Position numbers and translations under genes: made by a program. A model generated the notes under the pieces. The model made no database searches. It saw only the letters and a list, made by a program, of their open reading frames with translations, and was not told the DNA's origin. Below, in pieces: positions 1 to 10,278 of a DNA stretch of 64,000 bases. Each line of letters opens with the position of its first letter. Position 1 is the stretch's first letter. Origin of the DNA: Glaciecola sp. KUL10 (GTDB lineage Bacteria; Pseudomonadota; Gammaproteobacteria; Enterobacterales; Alteromonadaceae); NCBI RefSeq assembly GCF_003203515.1, contig NZ_BGNG01000012.1, positions 54,770 through 118,769 on the forward strand, given 5' to 3'.

Positions 1-1
1 G

Positions 2-2647
2 ATATCAGAGAAAGCCAAGCTTCACAACATGCTTAAAGCAGGCATGAATAATTTATTAGACGAGGACTCAGCAAATAGCTTACTGGCCAACTTAGGAACG
101 CAAGGTAGAGTGCTTTTTAAGCAACTCCAACAAATAGACTATCCTGATTTCACTGACAATGCGCTCTTTCAAGACTTTGAGAATGAATTTAGCACACAAC
201 CAACAAATCTCTTACAAGCGATTCAGCAAGATTTACTGCATGCAAAAACTGGAGTAGCCGGAACGTTATCTGAAGACAACTCAGTTAGTATTCATAGTTG
301 CCATAGCCATTTACGCGAGATTCAAGTCTTACATGACCAATTACTTCATATGATGAAGAATGACAGTCAAGCATGCATTTATGCGCACGACATTATCGTA
401 TTGTGTCCGGCAGTAGAAGATTACGCACCCTATGTTAAGAGTGTGTTTAGGGATGTACATGACGATCAACGTTCTGATAACCCACAGTTAGTATGCTCAA
501 TTGCTGATCGTTCTCCACTTGATGCAAATCCGCTCGTTAGTATGTTTATGGATATGCTGAAGTTACCCGATAGTCGATTTAGTGTGACGTCGTTGATTGA
601 TTATTTGCATATTGAAAGCGTACAAAAACGTTTCGCTTTAGATATAGAGGAGGTTGCACTCTGCGAGTTGTGGATAGCAAGTGCAAATATCTATTGGGGA
701 AGAGATGGCAGGCATAAAGCAACAATTATTAATACCGAAAATACCGATGATATATACACGTGGGACTGGGGGTTAGCGCGTTTATTGAAATCAGCTCTGT
801 TTTCTGATTCACAAGGTAATGAACTCCCCTTCGCGATGCTTGATTGCGTAGAAGGCCAAAGTATACAGGTACTAGGAAAGCTCATCTTATTTATCGAGAG
901 TCTTCAAAATATACATAATGGTTTAACTTTAGATAAAAGCATGCCTGAGTGGCTTGAATTTATGCAAATTGAAATTTTAGATAAGCTGTTTGATGATGAT
1001 AATGACCAAATAGCTGTCGCTGCAATAAAACGTGCAATTGAGCAAATCAACGCTAACGTGCACAAGGCTCTTTATAATGAAGTGGTGAGCTTGAGTGTCG
1101 CCCGAGAAGCAATCAATAGTGTTTTGTCTAAACCCGATCCTCTTAACCAATTTAACACGGGCCAAGTAACGTTTTGTTCAATGATACCGATGCGCAGTGT
1201 TCCCTTTAAAGTAGTTTGTATCTTGGGCTTGAACGACGGTGTATTTCCCCGCACGAGTCAAGCTTTAAGTGTTGATTTAATGTCCCAAGACAACAAGCTG
1301 GAAACCGACCGTTCACGCAGAAACGAAGACCGTTATATGTTTTTAGAAGCTATCATTTCTGCACGTCAGTATTTGTATTTGAGTTATCAAGGAAAAAGCT
1401 TAAAGAACAATACTGATAGAGAGCCGAGCTTAGTGCTGCGCGAATTTATGGATTACTTGTCGCAAGCATTCGATTGCAGACCAGTTTACCAACATCCTCT
1501 CCAACCTTTTAGCCACAAAGCATTTAATGCGTCTGCGCTCGACTCACCCGTTTGGGCAAATCGCCCGTCATTTGCTAACGCTTGGCTAAAGGTTGCTAAT
1601 CAAAATGCTGAATATGAACCACTAGATGATTGTGAGTTTAATTTACCCTTACGCATTTCAGTAGAGGAGCTGGTTAGATTTTATGATGACCCGCTTGCCG
1701 CCTTTGCGAATCAGCATCTGCATTTATCATTTGAGCACTATGTTGATGCCCAAGGAGATGTCGAACCTTTTGATATATCAGGGTTGACGCGCTATGAAAT
1801 CAATAAGTCTATTTTAGAGTCTGCCGTCGGAATGGAGCCTCAGTCATTTGAAGAAAATTATGAGCGGCTATTTCAGACAGGAGATCTGCCTGCGTTAACT
1901 CGCGGACAATTAATTGATAAGCGCCTTTATCAAATAGTTCAGCAGTGTATTCCAGAGGATATAACGAGCGTAAATACAAGTTACACAATCAAAGATTTCA
2001 AGTTTGAGATAAATTTAGAACAGAACAAGCATGCATGCGAAAAAACTTCACATAAGCTAATCATTCATGCTGCGATGCCAGTGGATGAATATCAAAATAG
2101 TAAGGTTTTTTTAACTCGACCGTATAAACCATCTATGGTGCTTGAGTTTGTATTACAGCACGCTATAAAAAGGCTGCAAATGGGTAAAGATTGCATTAGT
2201 AATGGGCAGAGTGATTTTTCATACATCGACATTGTAAACTTACGCAGTGAATATCAAAAGTTCATTACAGGAAAACGCAAAACAGAACCGAAAGCTAAGG
2301 TCATTACTGTCTCTTTAAATGATGAAAACTTTAGCTACGACTGTTGTTATCATCAAATAGAACAAACAATATCAACCTATATTCAAGGCATGAAAGTGCC
2401 TATAGTTGCCCATACGCATCATGGAGCGTTGGTCAATAAAACTTTGACTAAAGCTTTTGTGACTGAGCGAGCACAGGACGAAGTAAAAATAGAGCTCGCA
2501 GAAAAAATCACAGCTACCCTGATTGAATCAACAGAACAAAATGAATATTTATCTTACATGTTCCCAAGTGGAGTGGCGTTGACAAGGCGTGAAATCGATC
2601 AGATAGCACGTGTATTTTATGACTATTTTCCCGTGGCATTTTCTTAA
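2..2647 (+). CDS. recC: Exodeoxyribonuclease V gamma subunit RecC (5' end outside window)
   Basis: RecC is the subunit of the RecBCD helicase-nuclease that splits the DNA strands and recognises Chi. The reading frame is already open at base 2, before the first ATG at 29, so this is the C-terminal part of a longer protein; E. coli RecC has about 1120 residues and roughly 250 are missing here. Recognisable RecC blocks include SMIPMRSVPFKVVCILG followed by LNDGVFPR, and the DRSRRNEDRYMFLEA stretch. These align well with E. coli RecC from memory. It is followed after 42 bases by recB and then recD, the usual order when the three genes are adjacent. Family assignment is firm; the exact start cannot be seen. 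Confidence 0.95.
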   Translation: MSEKAKLHNMLKAGMNNLLDEDSANSLLANLGTQGRVLFKQLQQIDYPDFTDNALFQDFENEFSTQPTNLLQAIQQDLLHAKTGVAGTLSEDNSVSIHSCHSHLREIQVLHDQLLHMMKNDSQACIYAHDIIVLCPAVEDYAPYVKSVFRDVHDDQRSDNPQLVCSIADRSPLDANPLVSMFMDMLKLPDSRFSVTSLIDYLHIESVQKRFALDIEEVALCELWIASANIYWGRDGRHKATIINTENTDDIYTWDWGLARLLKSALFSDSQGNELPFAMLDCVEGQSIQVLGKLILFIESLQNIHNGLTLDKSMPEWLEFMQIEILDKLFDDDNDQIAVAAIKRAIEQINANVHKALYNEVVSLSVAREAINSVLSKPDPLNQFNTGQVTFCSMIPMRSVPFKVVCILGLNDGVFPRTSQALSVDLMSQDNKLETDRSRRNEDRYMFLEAIISARQYLYLSYQGKSLKNNTDREPSLVLREFMDYLSQAFDCRPVYQHPLQPFSHKAFNASALDSPVWANRPSFANAWLKVANQNAEYEPLDDCEFNLPLRISVEELVRFYDDPLAAFANQHLHLSFEHYVDAQGDVEPFDISGLTRYEINKSILESAVGMEPQSFEENYERLFQTGDLPALTRGQLIDKRLYQIVQQCIPEDITSVNTSYTIKDFKFEINLEQNKHACEKTSHKLIIHAAMPVDEYQNSKVFLTRPYKPSMVLEFVLQHAIKRLQMGKDCISNGQSDFSYIDIVNLRSEYQKFITGKRKTEPKAKVITVSLNDENFSYDCCYHQIEQTISTYIQGMKVPIVAHTHHGALVNKTLTKAFVTERAQDEVKIELAEKITATLIESTEQNEYLSYMFPSGVALTRREIDQIARVFYDYFPVAFS

Positions 2648-2689
2648 TCGTGTTGTTAATGATTAAAAGAGAAATAATGAGTGACGTAG

Positions 2690-5600
2690 ATGCAGAGTAA
2701 TGAAGCACAACAAACATCTTATCAAGCCGAGCGTAAAGTGAACAAAACTGAGGTAAAACCCCTAAATATTAGCCACATGCCCTTGCACGGGCAGCAAATT
2801 ATCGAAGCAAGTGCAGGCACGGGTAAAACCTACAATATTACGCGTATTTTTCTAAAGCTACTGCTTGAAAAACGCACGCCTGTCGAAAAAATATTAATTG
2901 TGACGTACACAAAAGCAGCAACTGAAGAATTAAAAGGCCGCATCGCTTCGCAAACCAATGAATTGTTGTTTCAGTTATCTAACTCACCCGACACGCTCGA
3001 AGGCTTATTTGTAGAAATGATTGCCAATATACCGAGCGCATCAGCACCGGATGCTTCTCCACTAAGTGCTCAAGACTTAGTGGAGAAGCGCTTTGAACAC
3101 AATAAAAATGAAGCAAAATTGCTTCTGAAGAAAGCAGCTCTCTATCTGGATGAGGCGTCAATTTTTACCATTCACAGTTTTTGTCAGCGCGTCATAAAGC
3201 AAACTGCCTTTATGAGCCAACAGGCCTTTTCACCTGAAATTGTTCATTCTAGTGCGCCGTATAGCATAGAAGAAGTACAAGATTGGTTTAGGCGCAATCA
3301 ATCAAATACTGAAATAATTGAAGTACTAAAAACGCTTGGGCTGATTAAGCCTAGTCGCTTCTATCTTGAATTTAAAGGGGCGATAGAAGGCTTTAAACCA
3401 TTAACACTTATCCCTGAAAAAGATCAAGGCTTTGACCACGAAATCACAGCAACACAAAATGAACTTGAGAACCTTTGCAAAAAGTTAAATGCGTTAAAAA
3501 AGCAAGTTATCGATGAACAACTAGTAAGTACTTGTTCGTTGATTGCCGATTTTAAACAAGCGATTTACGCTGTTTTAAATGAGCAAGCTGATAGCAATAT
3601 GCTTGATTACTTTCAAACCATCGAAAGTTGGTTGTTCTCAGATGTGCTATTACTGGGTGCCAAAACAAAGTTTACGAAACCACTAAAAACGACGATTGCG
3701 AAAAAATATTTTGCTGCTTTAGAGGATAAGCGTTTAATTACAACATATGCCAATCAAATTGTCGCGTTGGGAGATACTCTAGTTGAGTTCAGCACTCAGT
3801 ACGAAGCTGACTTAAAGCAAATTATCACATTTCAGAAGCAGCTCGTTAAGCTTGAAAATGAAGCCCAAAACCAAGTTAAACGATCACAGTATTCGTTGAT
3901 TAAAAAAGCAATTGAAGAAATCAGAAGTAACCTTCATCTAAAAAAAGAAAAACTAGGCGTGATTGACCACGACGATACCATTCACCAGTTATCTAGTGCG
4001 GTCAGTCAAAACAATGAAACGGTAATTAACTACATTCAGCATCATTACCCCTATGCACTAATTGATGAATTTCAAGACACTGATAAAGCTCAATTTTCAA
4101 TTTTTTCAAGGTGCTACCCCAAAGACAGTACACACCATTTGCTTGTCATGATCGGTGATCCCAAGCAAGCCATTTATGGGTTTCGCGGTGGTGACATCAA
4201 TACTTATCTCAGCGCCTATCAAAATGCTTACCCAAAGTATTCAATGCAGCATAACTTTAGATCAAGCCAGGCAATGATTGATGCTTACAACATATTATTT
4301 TATGGGCAAAGCATCTTACCCGAGCAACTATCGATAGCGAATCTCAAGGCATTGCTACCACAAAGCCAGCAAGATCAAAGTCAGGTCAGTGAGACCAAAA
4401 GCACTCCAACGGTCATAAGACAAAGTGATTCAAATACCCTAAATTCAAACCCTGTGTTTGGCGATGAAATTAGCTACCCCTGGATTTATTCCGGCGCAAA
4501 AGCGGTCGATGACTCTTTGACGGGCTTAGTCGATAGCAAGAAGGGAGCGCTTGTTTTTCAGATTAACGAAACGGTACATCACAACGATCTCTTTTTGTAT
4601 GAAAATGAAAAGCCACTGGGTCAATCAAAATACAAAACTGATCAGGCTAAAGCGCTCGCACAAGAGATAAGCCGTCTGTGTAAGCAAGCTAAAATAGATG
4701 GTCAGCCGGTTGAGTTGAAAGATATCGCCGTGCTGGTTGCGGCAAAGGGCGAAGCTGAAACAGTGCAAACCGAATTACGAAACCTAAGTATTCCTTCTGT
4801 GTATCTAAGCTCCAAAACCAACATATATGAAAGTAAAGAAGCCAAGTCTTTATTAATTGCGCTTGATGGTATCTTACACGCTAACCACAATCAGAAATTC
4901 TTTAGGGCACTTAGCACCGATCTTCTGGGCTATCGTCCCCAGCAACTTGTCAAATTACAGGGTGATAACCACTTATTTGACCACGTAAAAAACATGTTGT
5001 TTGACTTGCGGAAAATGTGGGAACGCAAAGGTATATTTGCCCTCATTAACCATTTGATTAAGCAGCACTTTAGACTACAAAACCGGTATAGTACCAATGA
5101 GCGTATCCTCACCAACTACACTCACTTGGCAGAGTTACTAAACACTCAAAGTAAAGTAACTGAGCATGCTTATCAGTTGCTCAACTGGTTGCAAAAACAG
5201 ATTCCTGATTACTCCGATGAACGACAAAACAATGATGGAGAAGAAACTCATCAGCGTTTAGAGTCAGATGATGAACTCGTAAAAATCGTGACTTTGCACG
5301 GTTCAAAAGGTCTGGAGTATCCGATTGTCTTTATTCCGTTTGCAGGTTTTGATCCTCAGAACTATCGCTCAGATCACCTTTGCCAATTTACTAAGATTTC
5401 CACAAATGAAAGTAAACAAGTTGAGGTACAAATTGGCACTGACAGAGCCGCAGCGAACGCTCAGCAAAAAGAGTGGGAAGAAGAACAAATGCGTTTGCTA
5501 TATGTGGGAATTACTCGTGCGATTCATCGTTGTTATTTGGGCGTCGGTCGATTTAGCTTGTTGGTGAAATCACCTCTATTTGATCTTGTCGCCAAGCAAA

Positions 5601-6775
5601 TTATCAATAAAGAAGAAAAAGCCCTTTTAAATCAAACGTCTGATATAAGAACGAGTAAACATATACATCGGAAACTATCCGAATACCTTTTATCAACTTT
5701 GGCAGCTTTGGCACTAAAAGAGCCCTCCATATTTGCATTAGATAAATACCAAACTGAAGACAATCAAAATGCAACAGAAACTCAAGATTTTATTGAAAAA
5801 GACCCGGTATACAATGAGATGCTTGATGAACAAGTGCTTAGCTCAACTTTTTTAGGTAATACTGATAGCGTTTGGCAACTCTCTTCATTTTCGAAAGTCA
5901 GTAAACAAAGCGCACATGTAGATCTTGGAGATAAAGGAAAGTCTGATGATAAGGGCGATTCCAAAAAGCACACTGTTGAAGATAGTCAAAGTGCGAGTCA
6001 CTTAGATTTGCGTTTTTCAATAGAAAGAAGCGCTGATACGGGAAATTTGTTGCACAACCTATTGGAAGATCACGACTTCAGCGAAGAAAAAACACTCAAG
6101 ATTGAGCACACAAACGAGCATTTGACCAACTATTTATCAGGTAATCGAAGCTGTAATATTGTTGCTTTGAACAACTGGTTAAATGAAATTATCTCAACCC
6201 CTTTACCATCGATGACCCATCAAACAGGTGAAACACTATGTACACTCAACTCACTTAAAACAGGACATATCCTAAAAGAGCCTGAGTTTTACTTCCCCAT
6301 AAGCTCAATCAACACGCGTGATTTGATTAAGTTGATGCAGCTTCACCGTCGAGAGGTCTCAGGAGAAAAAGCCCTACCTTTCTCAATCTACCATGCCGAT
6401 CTTAATGGAATGATGCATGGTTTTATTGACTTACTCTTTGAGTACAATGGAAAATTTTACGTTGCCGATTACAAATCTAACCATGTGGGAAATAATGCTA
6501 GCGATTATCAAAAAGAGCATATGCAACATGCAATACAATCCCATCTGTATGACTTGCAATATCTCATTTACAGTTGGGCCCTCGACCGTTTTTTAAGTCA
6601 TCGTTTGGGAGAAAATTATGAGCGTTCTCAACATTTCGGTGGTGTTTACTACCTCTTTCTACGTGGCATGTCTCCCAGATTCCCACTTGGTACTGGCATA
6701 TACCAAACGCCATTGAGTGCCGCGACATGGCAAGGTTTAGATAGTGTATTTACAGATAATGGAAGTACACCATGA
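2690..6775 (+). CDS. recB: Exodeoxyribonuclease V beta subunit RecB
   Basis: RecB is the 3'-5' helicase and sole nuclease subunit of RecBCD, acting on double-strand ends in the cytoplasm. The Walker A motif ASAGTGKT is at residues 40-47, the UvrD-type DEFQDTD motif follows, and GDPKQAIYGFRGGD is a helicase motif. The C-terminal nuclease has D1247 (GFIDLLF), D1260 and K1262 (DYKSN). The 13-residue spacing equals that of the E. coli catalytic D1067/D1080/K1082. At 1361 residues it is longer than E. coli RecB (1180); some of the excess is a lysine- and aspartate-rich linker near residues 1080-1110. An ATG at 2677 is in another frame and stops at once, so 2690 is the start. The stop overlaps the recD start as ATGA. 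Confidence 0.96.
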   Translation: MQSNEAQQTSYQAERKVNKTEVKPLNISHMPLHGQQIIEASAGTGKTYNITRIFLKLLLEKRTPVEKILIVTYTKAATEELKGRIASQTNELLFQLSNSPDTLEGLFVEMIANIPSASAPDASPLSAQDLVEKRFEHNKNEAKLLLKKAALYLDEASIFTIHSFCQRVIKQTAFMSQQAFSPEIVHSSAPYSIEEVQDWFRRNQSNTEIIEVLKTLGLIKPSRFYLEFKGAIEGFKPLTLIPEKDQGFDHEITATQNELENLCKKLNALKKQVIDEQLVSTCSLIADFKQAIYAVLNEQADSNMLDYFQTIESWLFSDVLLLGAKTKFTKPLKTTIAKKYFAALEDKRLITTYANQIVALGDTLVEFSTQYEADLKQIITFQKQLVKLENEAQNQVKRSQYSLIKKAIEEIRSNLHLKKEKLGVIDHDDTIHQLSSAVSQNNETVINYIQHHYPYALIDEFQDTDKAQFSIFSRCYPKDSTHHLLVMIGDPKQAIYGFRGGDINTYLSAYQNAYPKYSMQHNFRSSQAMIDAYNILFYGQSILPEQLSIANLKALLPQSQQDQSQVSETKSTPTVIRQSDSNTLNSNPVFGDEISYPWIYSGAKAVDDSLTGLVDSKKGALVFQINETVHHNDLFLYENEKPLGQSKYKTDQAKALAQEISRLCKQAKIDGQPVELKDIAVLVAAKGEAETVQTELRNLSIPSVYLSSKTNIYESKEAKSLLIALDGILHANHNQKFFRALSTDLLGYRPQQLVKLQGDNHLFDHVKNMLFDLRKMWERKGIFALINHLIKQHFRLQNRYSTNERILTNYTHLAELLNTQSKVTEHAYQLLNWLQKQIPDYSDERQNNDGEETHQRLESDDELVKIVTLHGSKGLEYPIVFIPFAGFDPQNYRSDHLCQFTKISTNESKQVEVQIGTDRAAANAQQKEWEEEQMRLLYVGITRAIHRCYLGVGRFSLLVKSPLFDLVAKQIINKEEKALLNQTSDIRTSKHIHRKLSEYLLSTLAALALKEPSIFALDKYQTEDNQNATETQDFIEKDPVYNEMLDEQVLSSTFLGNTDSVWQLSSFSKVSKQSAHVDLGDKGKSDDKGDSKKHTVEDSQSASHLDLRFSIERSADTGNLLHNLLEDHDFSEEKTLKIEHTNEHLTNYLSGNRSCNIVALNNWLNEIISTPLPSMTHQTGETLCTLNSLKTGHILKEPEFYFPISSINTRDLIKLMQLHRREVSGEKALPFSIYHADLNGMMHGFIDLLFEYNGKFYVADYKSNHVGNNASDYQKEHMQHAIQSHLYDLQYLIYSWALDRFLSHRLGENYERSQHFGGVYYLFLRGMSPRFPLGTGIYQTPLSAATWQGLDSVFTDNGSTP

Positions 6776-8661
6776 ATTGGCAAACGCGTATTAAGTCATT
6801 TGCGGGAGTCAGTGCATCAGAAGCTGTCTTAGTAGATAGAATACTCACGTATTACCCCTACTCAGCCAGTGGTAATAACGAAAATGAGGATATTCTCTTT
6901 GCGTTGTTGCTGAGTACGCATCAGCATTTACAACAAGGAAACACCTGTCTTCCTATTGAAAAAATAGCCAATCAAAGATTGTTTGCTTCAGCCCCCCATG
7001 GTGATTTAGTCGAATTAGAAATCGATTTCAAAGCAGGCATATGTATGCCCGAATCAAATATTCTGTTGGCTATTTTTGAACAATGGACAAGTCAACAGAA
7101 TGAAGTCATTCCCTATATTGTTATCGACAATAAGATAATTATTCAACGTTACTACCAATACGAACAAGACATCGCCCGTTATATCAGTAATTTGAGTACA
7201 CAAACACTTGGCTTAAACCAAATCGAACAAAGTGGCAAAGACCTTTTCAATGACTTATTTCCTATCCAGTCATCAATTGACTTACAAGCGATCGCTGCGG
7301 CAAATGCGCTTAGACATTCGTTCATGATTCTAAATGGAGGCCCAGGTACAGGTAAGACACATACTATTGCTCGAATTTTAGTGCTCCTGACACACTTTTT
7401 TCCAAACAAGATTATTCAACTAGCAGCTCCCACTGGTAAGGCTGCTCAACGTCTCAGTGAATCTTTGTCAAAAAACTTCAATTCTCTGGCAAAGCATGAA
7501 GAAAAATTGGTCCGTGATATTGTCGGAGTGCTTTCACCAGAATCAATTACATTACACAGATTACTTGGTGCATCGATTGGAAAAACCAGCACACTTAAAA
7601 ATGAGCAACGGAAAATTGCCTGTGACATCTTAATCATAGATGAGTTTTCGATGGTTGATGTCGCGTTATTTACCAAGACGCTAAAAGCCTGTAAACCAGG
7701 AATTCAAATTATCTTGGTTGGCGATACGGCCCAACTTCCCTCTGTAGAAGCAGGAAACCTTTTGAGTGACCTTTGCCGTGATAGCGATGACAAAATGTCT
7801 GATGAAAACCAAACGTTCATAAAACAGTTTTGTCGTTATGACTTACAACCTTCAAGTTGCAGTGCATATGACCATATCGTTACTCTTAAGCAGAACCGAC
7901 GTTCTAATCAATCAGTCAACAAACTAGCAAGCTCAATTGTTCAACAAGACTTCAAGAAACTGGACGACCTCCTTGCTGGACAACACAATTCTTTAATTAG
8001 CAAACACGACTGTTCTGAAAGTGACTTCTACAATGAGCTTCAGCGTAAAATAAGTGCTTTGCTAAATGAATACCAACAAGCACTTGTATCAGCAAAATCC
8101 CCAAAAGAACTGCTAAATGAAATGGGGAAATTTAAAGTGCTTTCGCCTGTTAGAAAAGGAAAATATGGGGTCGAAGGCCTAAACAAGCGAATTTGCCAAC
8201 ATTTGTGCTCGTTACCGGCGTACGTTAACGAAATCAATTTGTTTCATGGACAAGCCATTATTATTGTTGAAAATGACTATTCAAATAACCTTCATAATGG
8301 TGACATTGGCGTGATTTGGGATAAACAACATGGTAAGTCCCAAGCTAAAGAACTGATTGCGGTCATCGAACGAGAAAATGCTCCCCCACTCGAACTAAGT
8401 ATTAACCGCTTACCAAAATTTGAAAGTGCATTTGCACTAACGATTCACAAAACACAAGGCAGTGAATACAACACAGTTCTGATTATCTTACCTTTTGGTA
8501 ACAGTGAAGCTTGTACAAAAGAACTACTATACACCGGTGTTACAAGAGCAAAACAACAGGTAGATATAGTTGCAACAAAGCAGGTATTAATGCAGAGCTT
8601 AAATCGGACGAATCAGAGGGATACGATGTTGCGGTATTGTTTGGAGCTTAGTGCTAATTAA
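6772..8661 (+). CDS. recD: Exodeoxyribonuclease V alpha subunit RecD
   Basis: RecD is the 5'-3' SF1B helicase motor of RecBCD. The ATG at 6772 overlaps the recB stop by four bases, which indicates translational coupling. The Walker A motif GGPGTGKT is at residues 189-196, followed by AAPTGKAAQRLSES, the Walker B region ILIIDEFSMVD and GDTAQLPSVEAGN. Near the C terminus FALTIHKTQGSEY and LLYTGVTRAK are the UvrD/RecD helicase motifs V and VI. At 629 residues it is close to the E. coli protein (608). A good inverted repeat lies just after the stop. Confidence 0.96.
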   Translation: MNWQTRIKSFAGVSASEAVLVDRILTYYPYSASGNNENEDILFALLLSTHQHLQQGNTCLPIEKIANQRLFASAPHGDLVELEIDFKAGICMPESNILLAIFEQWTSQQNEVIPYIVIDNKIIIQRYYQYEQDIARYISNLSTQTLGLNQIEQSGKDLFNDLFPIQSSIDLQAIAAANALRHSFMILNGGPGTGKTHTIARILVLLTHFFPNKIIQLAAPTGKAAQRLSESLSKNFNSLAKHEEKLVRDIVGVLSPESITLHRLLGASIGKTSTLKNEQRKIACDILIIDEFSMVDVALFTKTLKACKPGIQIILVGDTAQLPSVEAGNLLSDLCRDSDDKMSDENQTFIKQFCRYDLQPSSCSAYDHIVTLKQNRRSNQSVNKLASSIVQQDFKKLDDLLAGQHNSLISKHDCSESDFYNELQRKISALLNEYQQALVSAKSPKELLNEMGKFKVLSPVRKGKYGVEGLNKRICQHLCSLPAYVNEINLFHGQAIIIVENDYSNNLHNGDIGVIWDKQHGKSQAKELIAVIERENAPPLELSINRLPKFESAFALTIHKTQGSEYNTVLIILPFGNSEACTKELLYTGVTRAKQQVDIVATKQVLMQSLNRTNQRDTMLRYCLELSAN

Positions 8662-8664
8662 AAT

Positions 8665-8696
8665 ATCAGAAGTCAGCTTGGTTACTGACTTCTGAT
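8665..8696. terminator. Hairpin between convergent recD and yqhD
   Basis: A perfect 12-base inverted repeat (8665-8676 and 8685-8696, arm ATCAGAAGTCAG) with an 8-base loop starts four bases after the recD stop. It is followed by TGTGGTTTGTTT, a weak T-rich tract. It lies between two convergent genes and most likely ends recBCD transcription; the other direction has little T tract. Confidence 0.6.
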
Positions 8697-8764
8697 GTGG
8701 TTTGTTTAAGTATTAATTGGTTCCAAGGAGGTTCCCGAAGAAGCCGAGAATGACGGGTGTTAGC

Positions 8765-9922
8765 CTACTCGTAAGCCATTTCAAGAATATCCTTCGACAC
8801 CTCTAAAGTAATATCCTGATGCTCTCCAAGCTTAAGTCTTTGGTTTTCTTTCAGCTTAGCCAGTACTTCATCGATAGTATTGCGTCCTAGTCCATAATCA
8901 GAAATCCGAGTTTTTACTTGCATAGACTCAAAGAAAGCTTGAGTAGCGTCTATTGTTTGATCAATTAATACTTCATCTGATTCAGCTGATAACTTGAAGA
9001 CTTCTCTTCCAAGTTGCTTAATCTTCTCTGCTTTTTGAGCTTTTTGTTTACGCATTAACGACGGTAAGACTATTGCTAAGGTTTGAGCATGATCCAGTCC
9101 ATACAAAGCTGTAAATTCATGTCCAATCATATGCGTAGACCAATCCTGTGGCACGCCCTGCCCGATTAGCCCATTTAAGGCCATCGTCGCTGCCCACATT
9201 ACGTTTGCACGTGTGTCATAGTCATTTGGATTTTCCAAAGCCTTAGGGCCTTCTTGAATCAAGGTTTTTAATATCGTTTCCGCAAAGCCATCTTGAATAG
9301 GCGCGTTAACGGGATACGTTAGGTATTGCTCGATTACGTGCACAAAGGCGTCAACGGCGCCATTGCTTATTTGTTTTACTGGCAATGAAAACGTGTACTG
9401 CGGATCTAGTACTGCAAATTGAGGTTGCACACTCGGATGCCCAAAAGGAAGCTTTTGCTGCGTAGCTTTTTTGGTAACCACTGAATTACCATTACTTTCT
9501 GACCCCGTTGCTGGCAGAGTCAACACAGCACCGATAGGTAATGGGTTGCTAAAATCCGCGCCTTTTTCAAGAATATCCCAAGGATCGCCCTCAAAGTGAG
9601 TGGCAGCCGCTAAAAACTTAGCGCCATCAATGACACTGCCGCCGCCCACAGCAAGAATGAAATCAAGATTTTGTTCTTTAATAACTGCAAGCGCTTTGAT
9701 TAAGGTTTCATAAGTTGGGTTTGGCTCGACACCTGCAAACTCAGTAAAGGTAAAAGTTTCGAGTGCTTTACACACATCATCGTAAACGCCATTTTTTTTA
9801 ATCGAACCACCGCCATACAAAAACAAAACCTTTGCATTTGCAGGTATGCGGCTAGCAATCTTTGCAGACTGTCCTTTTCCAAAAAGTATTTCGGTTTGAT
9901 TCTTAAATTCAAAATTATACAT
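8765..9922 (-). CDS. yqhD: YqhD-type NADPH-dependent aldehyde reductase (iron-containing alcohol dehydrogenase family)
   Basis: YqhD enzymes reduce toxic aldehydes such as glyoxal, acrolein and lipid-peroxidation products with NADPH in the cytoplasm. The 385-residue protein follows the E. coli protein (387) along its whole length. It has the nucleotide-binding YGGGSIKKNG and AVGGGSVIDG motifs. The metal ligands fall at D191, H195, H264 and H278, three residues before the E. coli D194, H198, H267 and H281. The block NYDTRANVMWAATMALNGL has its counterpart here at residues 233-251. The gene is alone on the minus strand and convergent with recD. Its upstream region holds a dyad over a TATAAT, consistent with regulated expression, but no YqhC-like regulator gene is adjacent. 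Confidence 0.93.
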   Translation of the reverse strand: MYNFEFKNQTEILFGKGQSAKIASRIPANAKVLFLYGGGSIKKNGVYDDVCKALETFTFTEFAGVEPNPTYETLIKALAVIKEQNLDFILAVGGGSVIDGAKFLAAATHFEGDPWDILEKGADFSNPLPIGAVLTLPATGSESNGNSVVTKKATQQKLPFGHPSVQPQFAVLDPQYTFSLPVKQISNGAVDAFVHVIEQYLTYPVNAPIQDGFAETILKTLIQEGPKALENPNDYDTRANVMWAATMALNGLIGQGVPQDWSTHMIGHEFTALYGLDHAQTLAIVLPSLMRKQKAQKAEKIKQLGREVFKLSAESDEVLIDQTIDATQAFFESMQVKTRISDYGLGRNTIDEVLAKLKENQRLKLGEHQDITLEVSKDILEMAYE

Positions 9923-10086
9923 GTGAGGCCTTTTAACTTGTTTGTTTTTGTACTTATAAGGTGCGGTTTAACTTTTTTTATTCAAGCGATAAATCCGCAT
10001 TAACTATTCTCTTACGTATTAGAAGTTAAAATGGGTGCAGGTTTTACCAAAAAGCGCCTACTTGCATTGTAGGGTTAGAAACTTCA

Positions 10087-10106
10087 ATTATAGTACCGTT
10101 ACTATA
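10087..10106 (-). promoter_or_regulatory. Putative yqhD promoter with operator dyad
   Basis: On the minus strand there is a perfect TATAAT (10092-10087), overlapped by a dyad with arms TATAGTA and TACTATA (10106-10100 and 10095-10089) around a 4-base centre. This would give a leader of about 160 bases ahead of yqhD. A repressor or MerR-type activator binding here could control aldehyde-induced expression. No clear -35 is seen at normal spacing, which fits an activator-dependent promoter. This is inference from sequence only. Confidence 0.4.
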
Positions 10107-10159
10107 GGTTTGCATTGTGCAAAGGTTGATTGGAGTTTTTGTCTTCTAAATCAAATTAT

Positions 10160-10189
10160 ACTTCTGGTTTGTTCGCACTGCAGAAGCTC
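10160..10189 (+). repeat. 30-base dispersed repeat, copy 1
   Basis: This segment matches 11478-11507 in 26 of 30 positions. It contains short inverted ends (CTTCTG and CAGAAG) around a 14-base centre, so it can fold. The two copies lie on the two sides of the attC/higBA region. The nature of the repeat is unknown. Confidence 0.5.
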
Positions 10190-10278
10190 AAGATTTACCT
10201 ACTTTCGGTCAAAAATTAGCAATTTGTTGTTTGCTGCTCGTGCATCACAGTCGGTGTTTATTTGCCAAATTTGCCCTC

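Larger units (their letters stand above)
9923..10278. other. Intergenic region between yqhD and the higBA cassette
   Basis: This gene-free stretch holds the presumed yqhD promoter (dyad at 10089-10106) and one copy of a 30-base dispersed repeat (10160-10189). The long plus-strand reading frame crossing it overlaps the higA coding region and has no family resemblance or ribosome binding site, so I do not call it. Confidence 0.5.

Noticed and set aside
5325..5567. 80-codon plus frame inside recB
   Set aside because: Fully inside a conserved gene in another frame.
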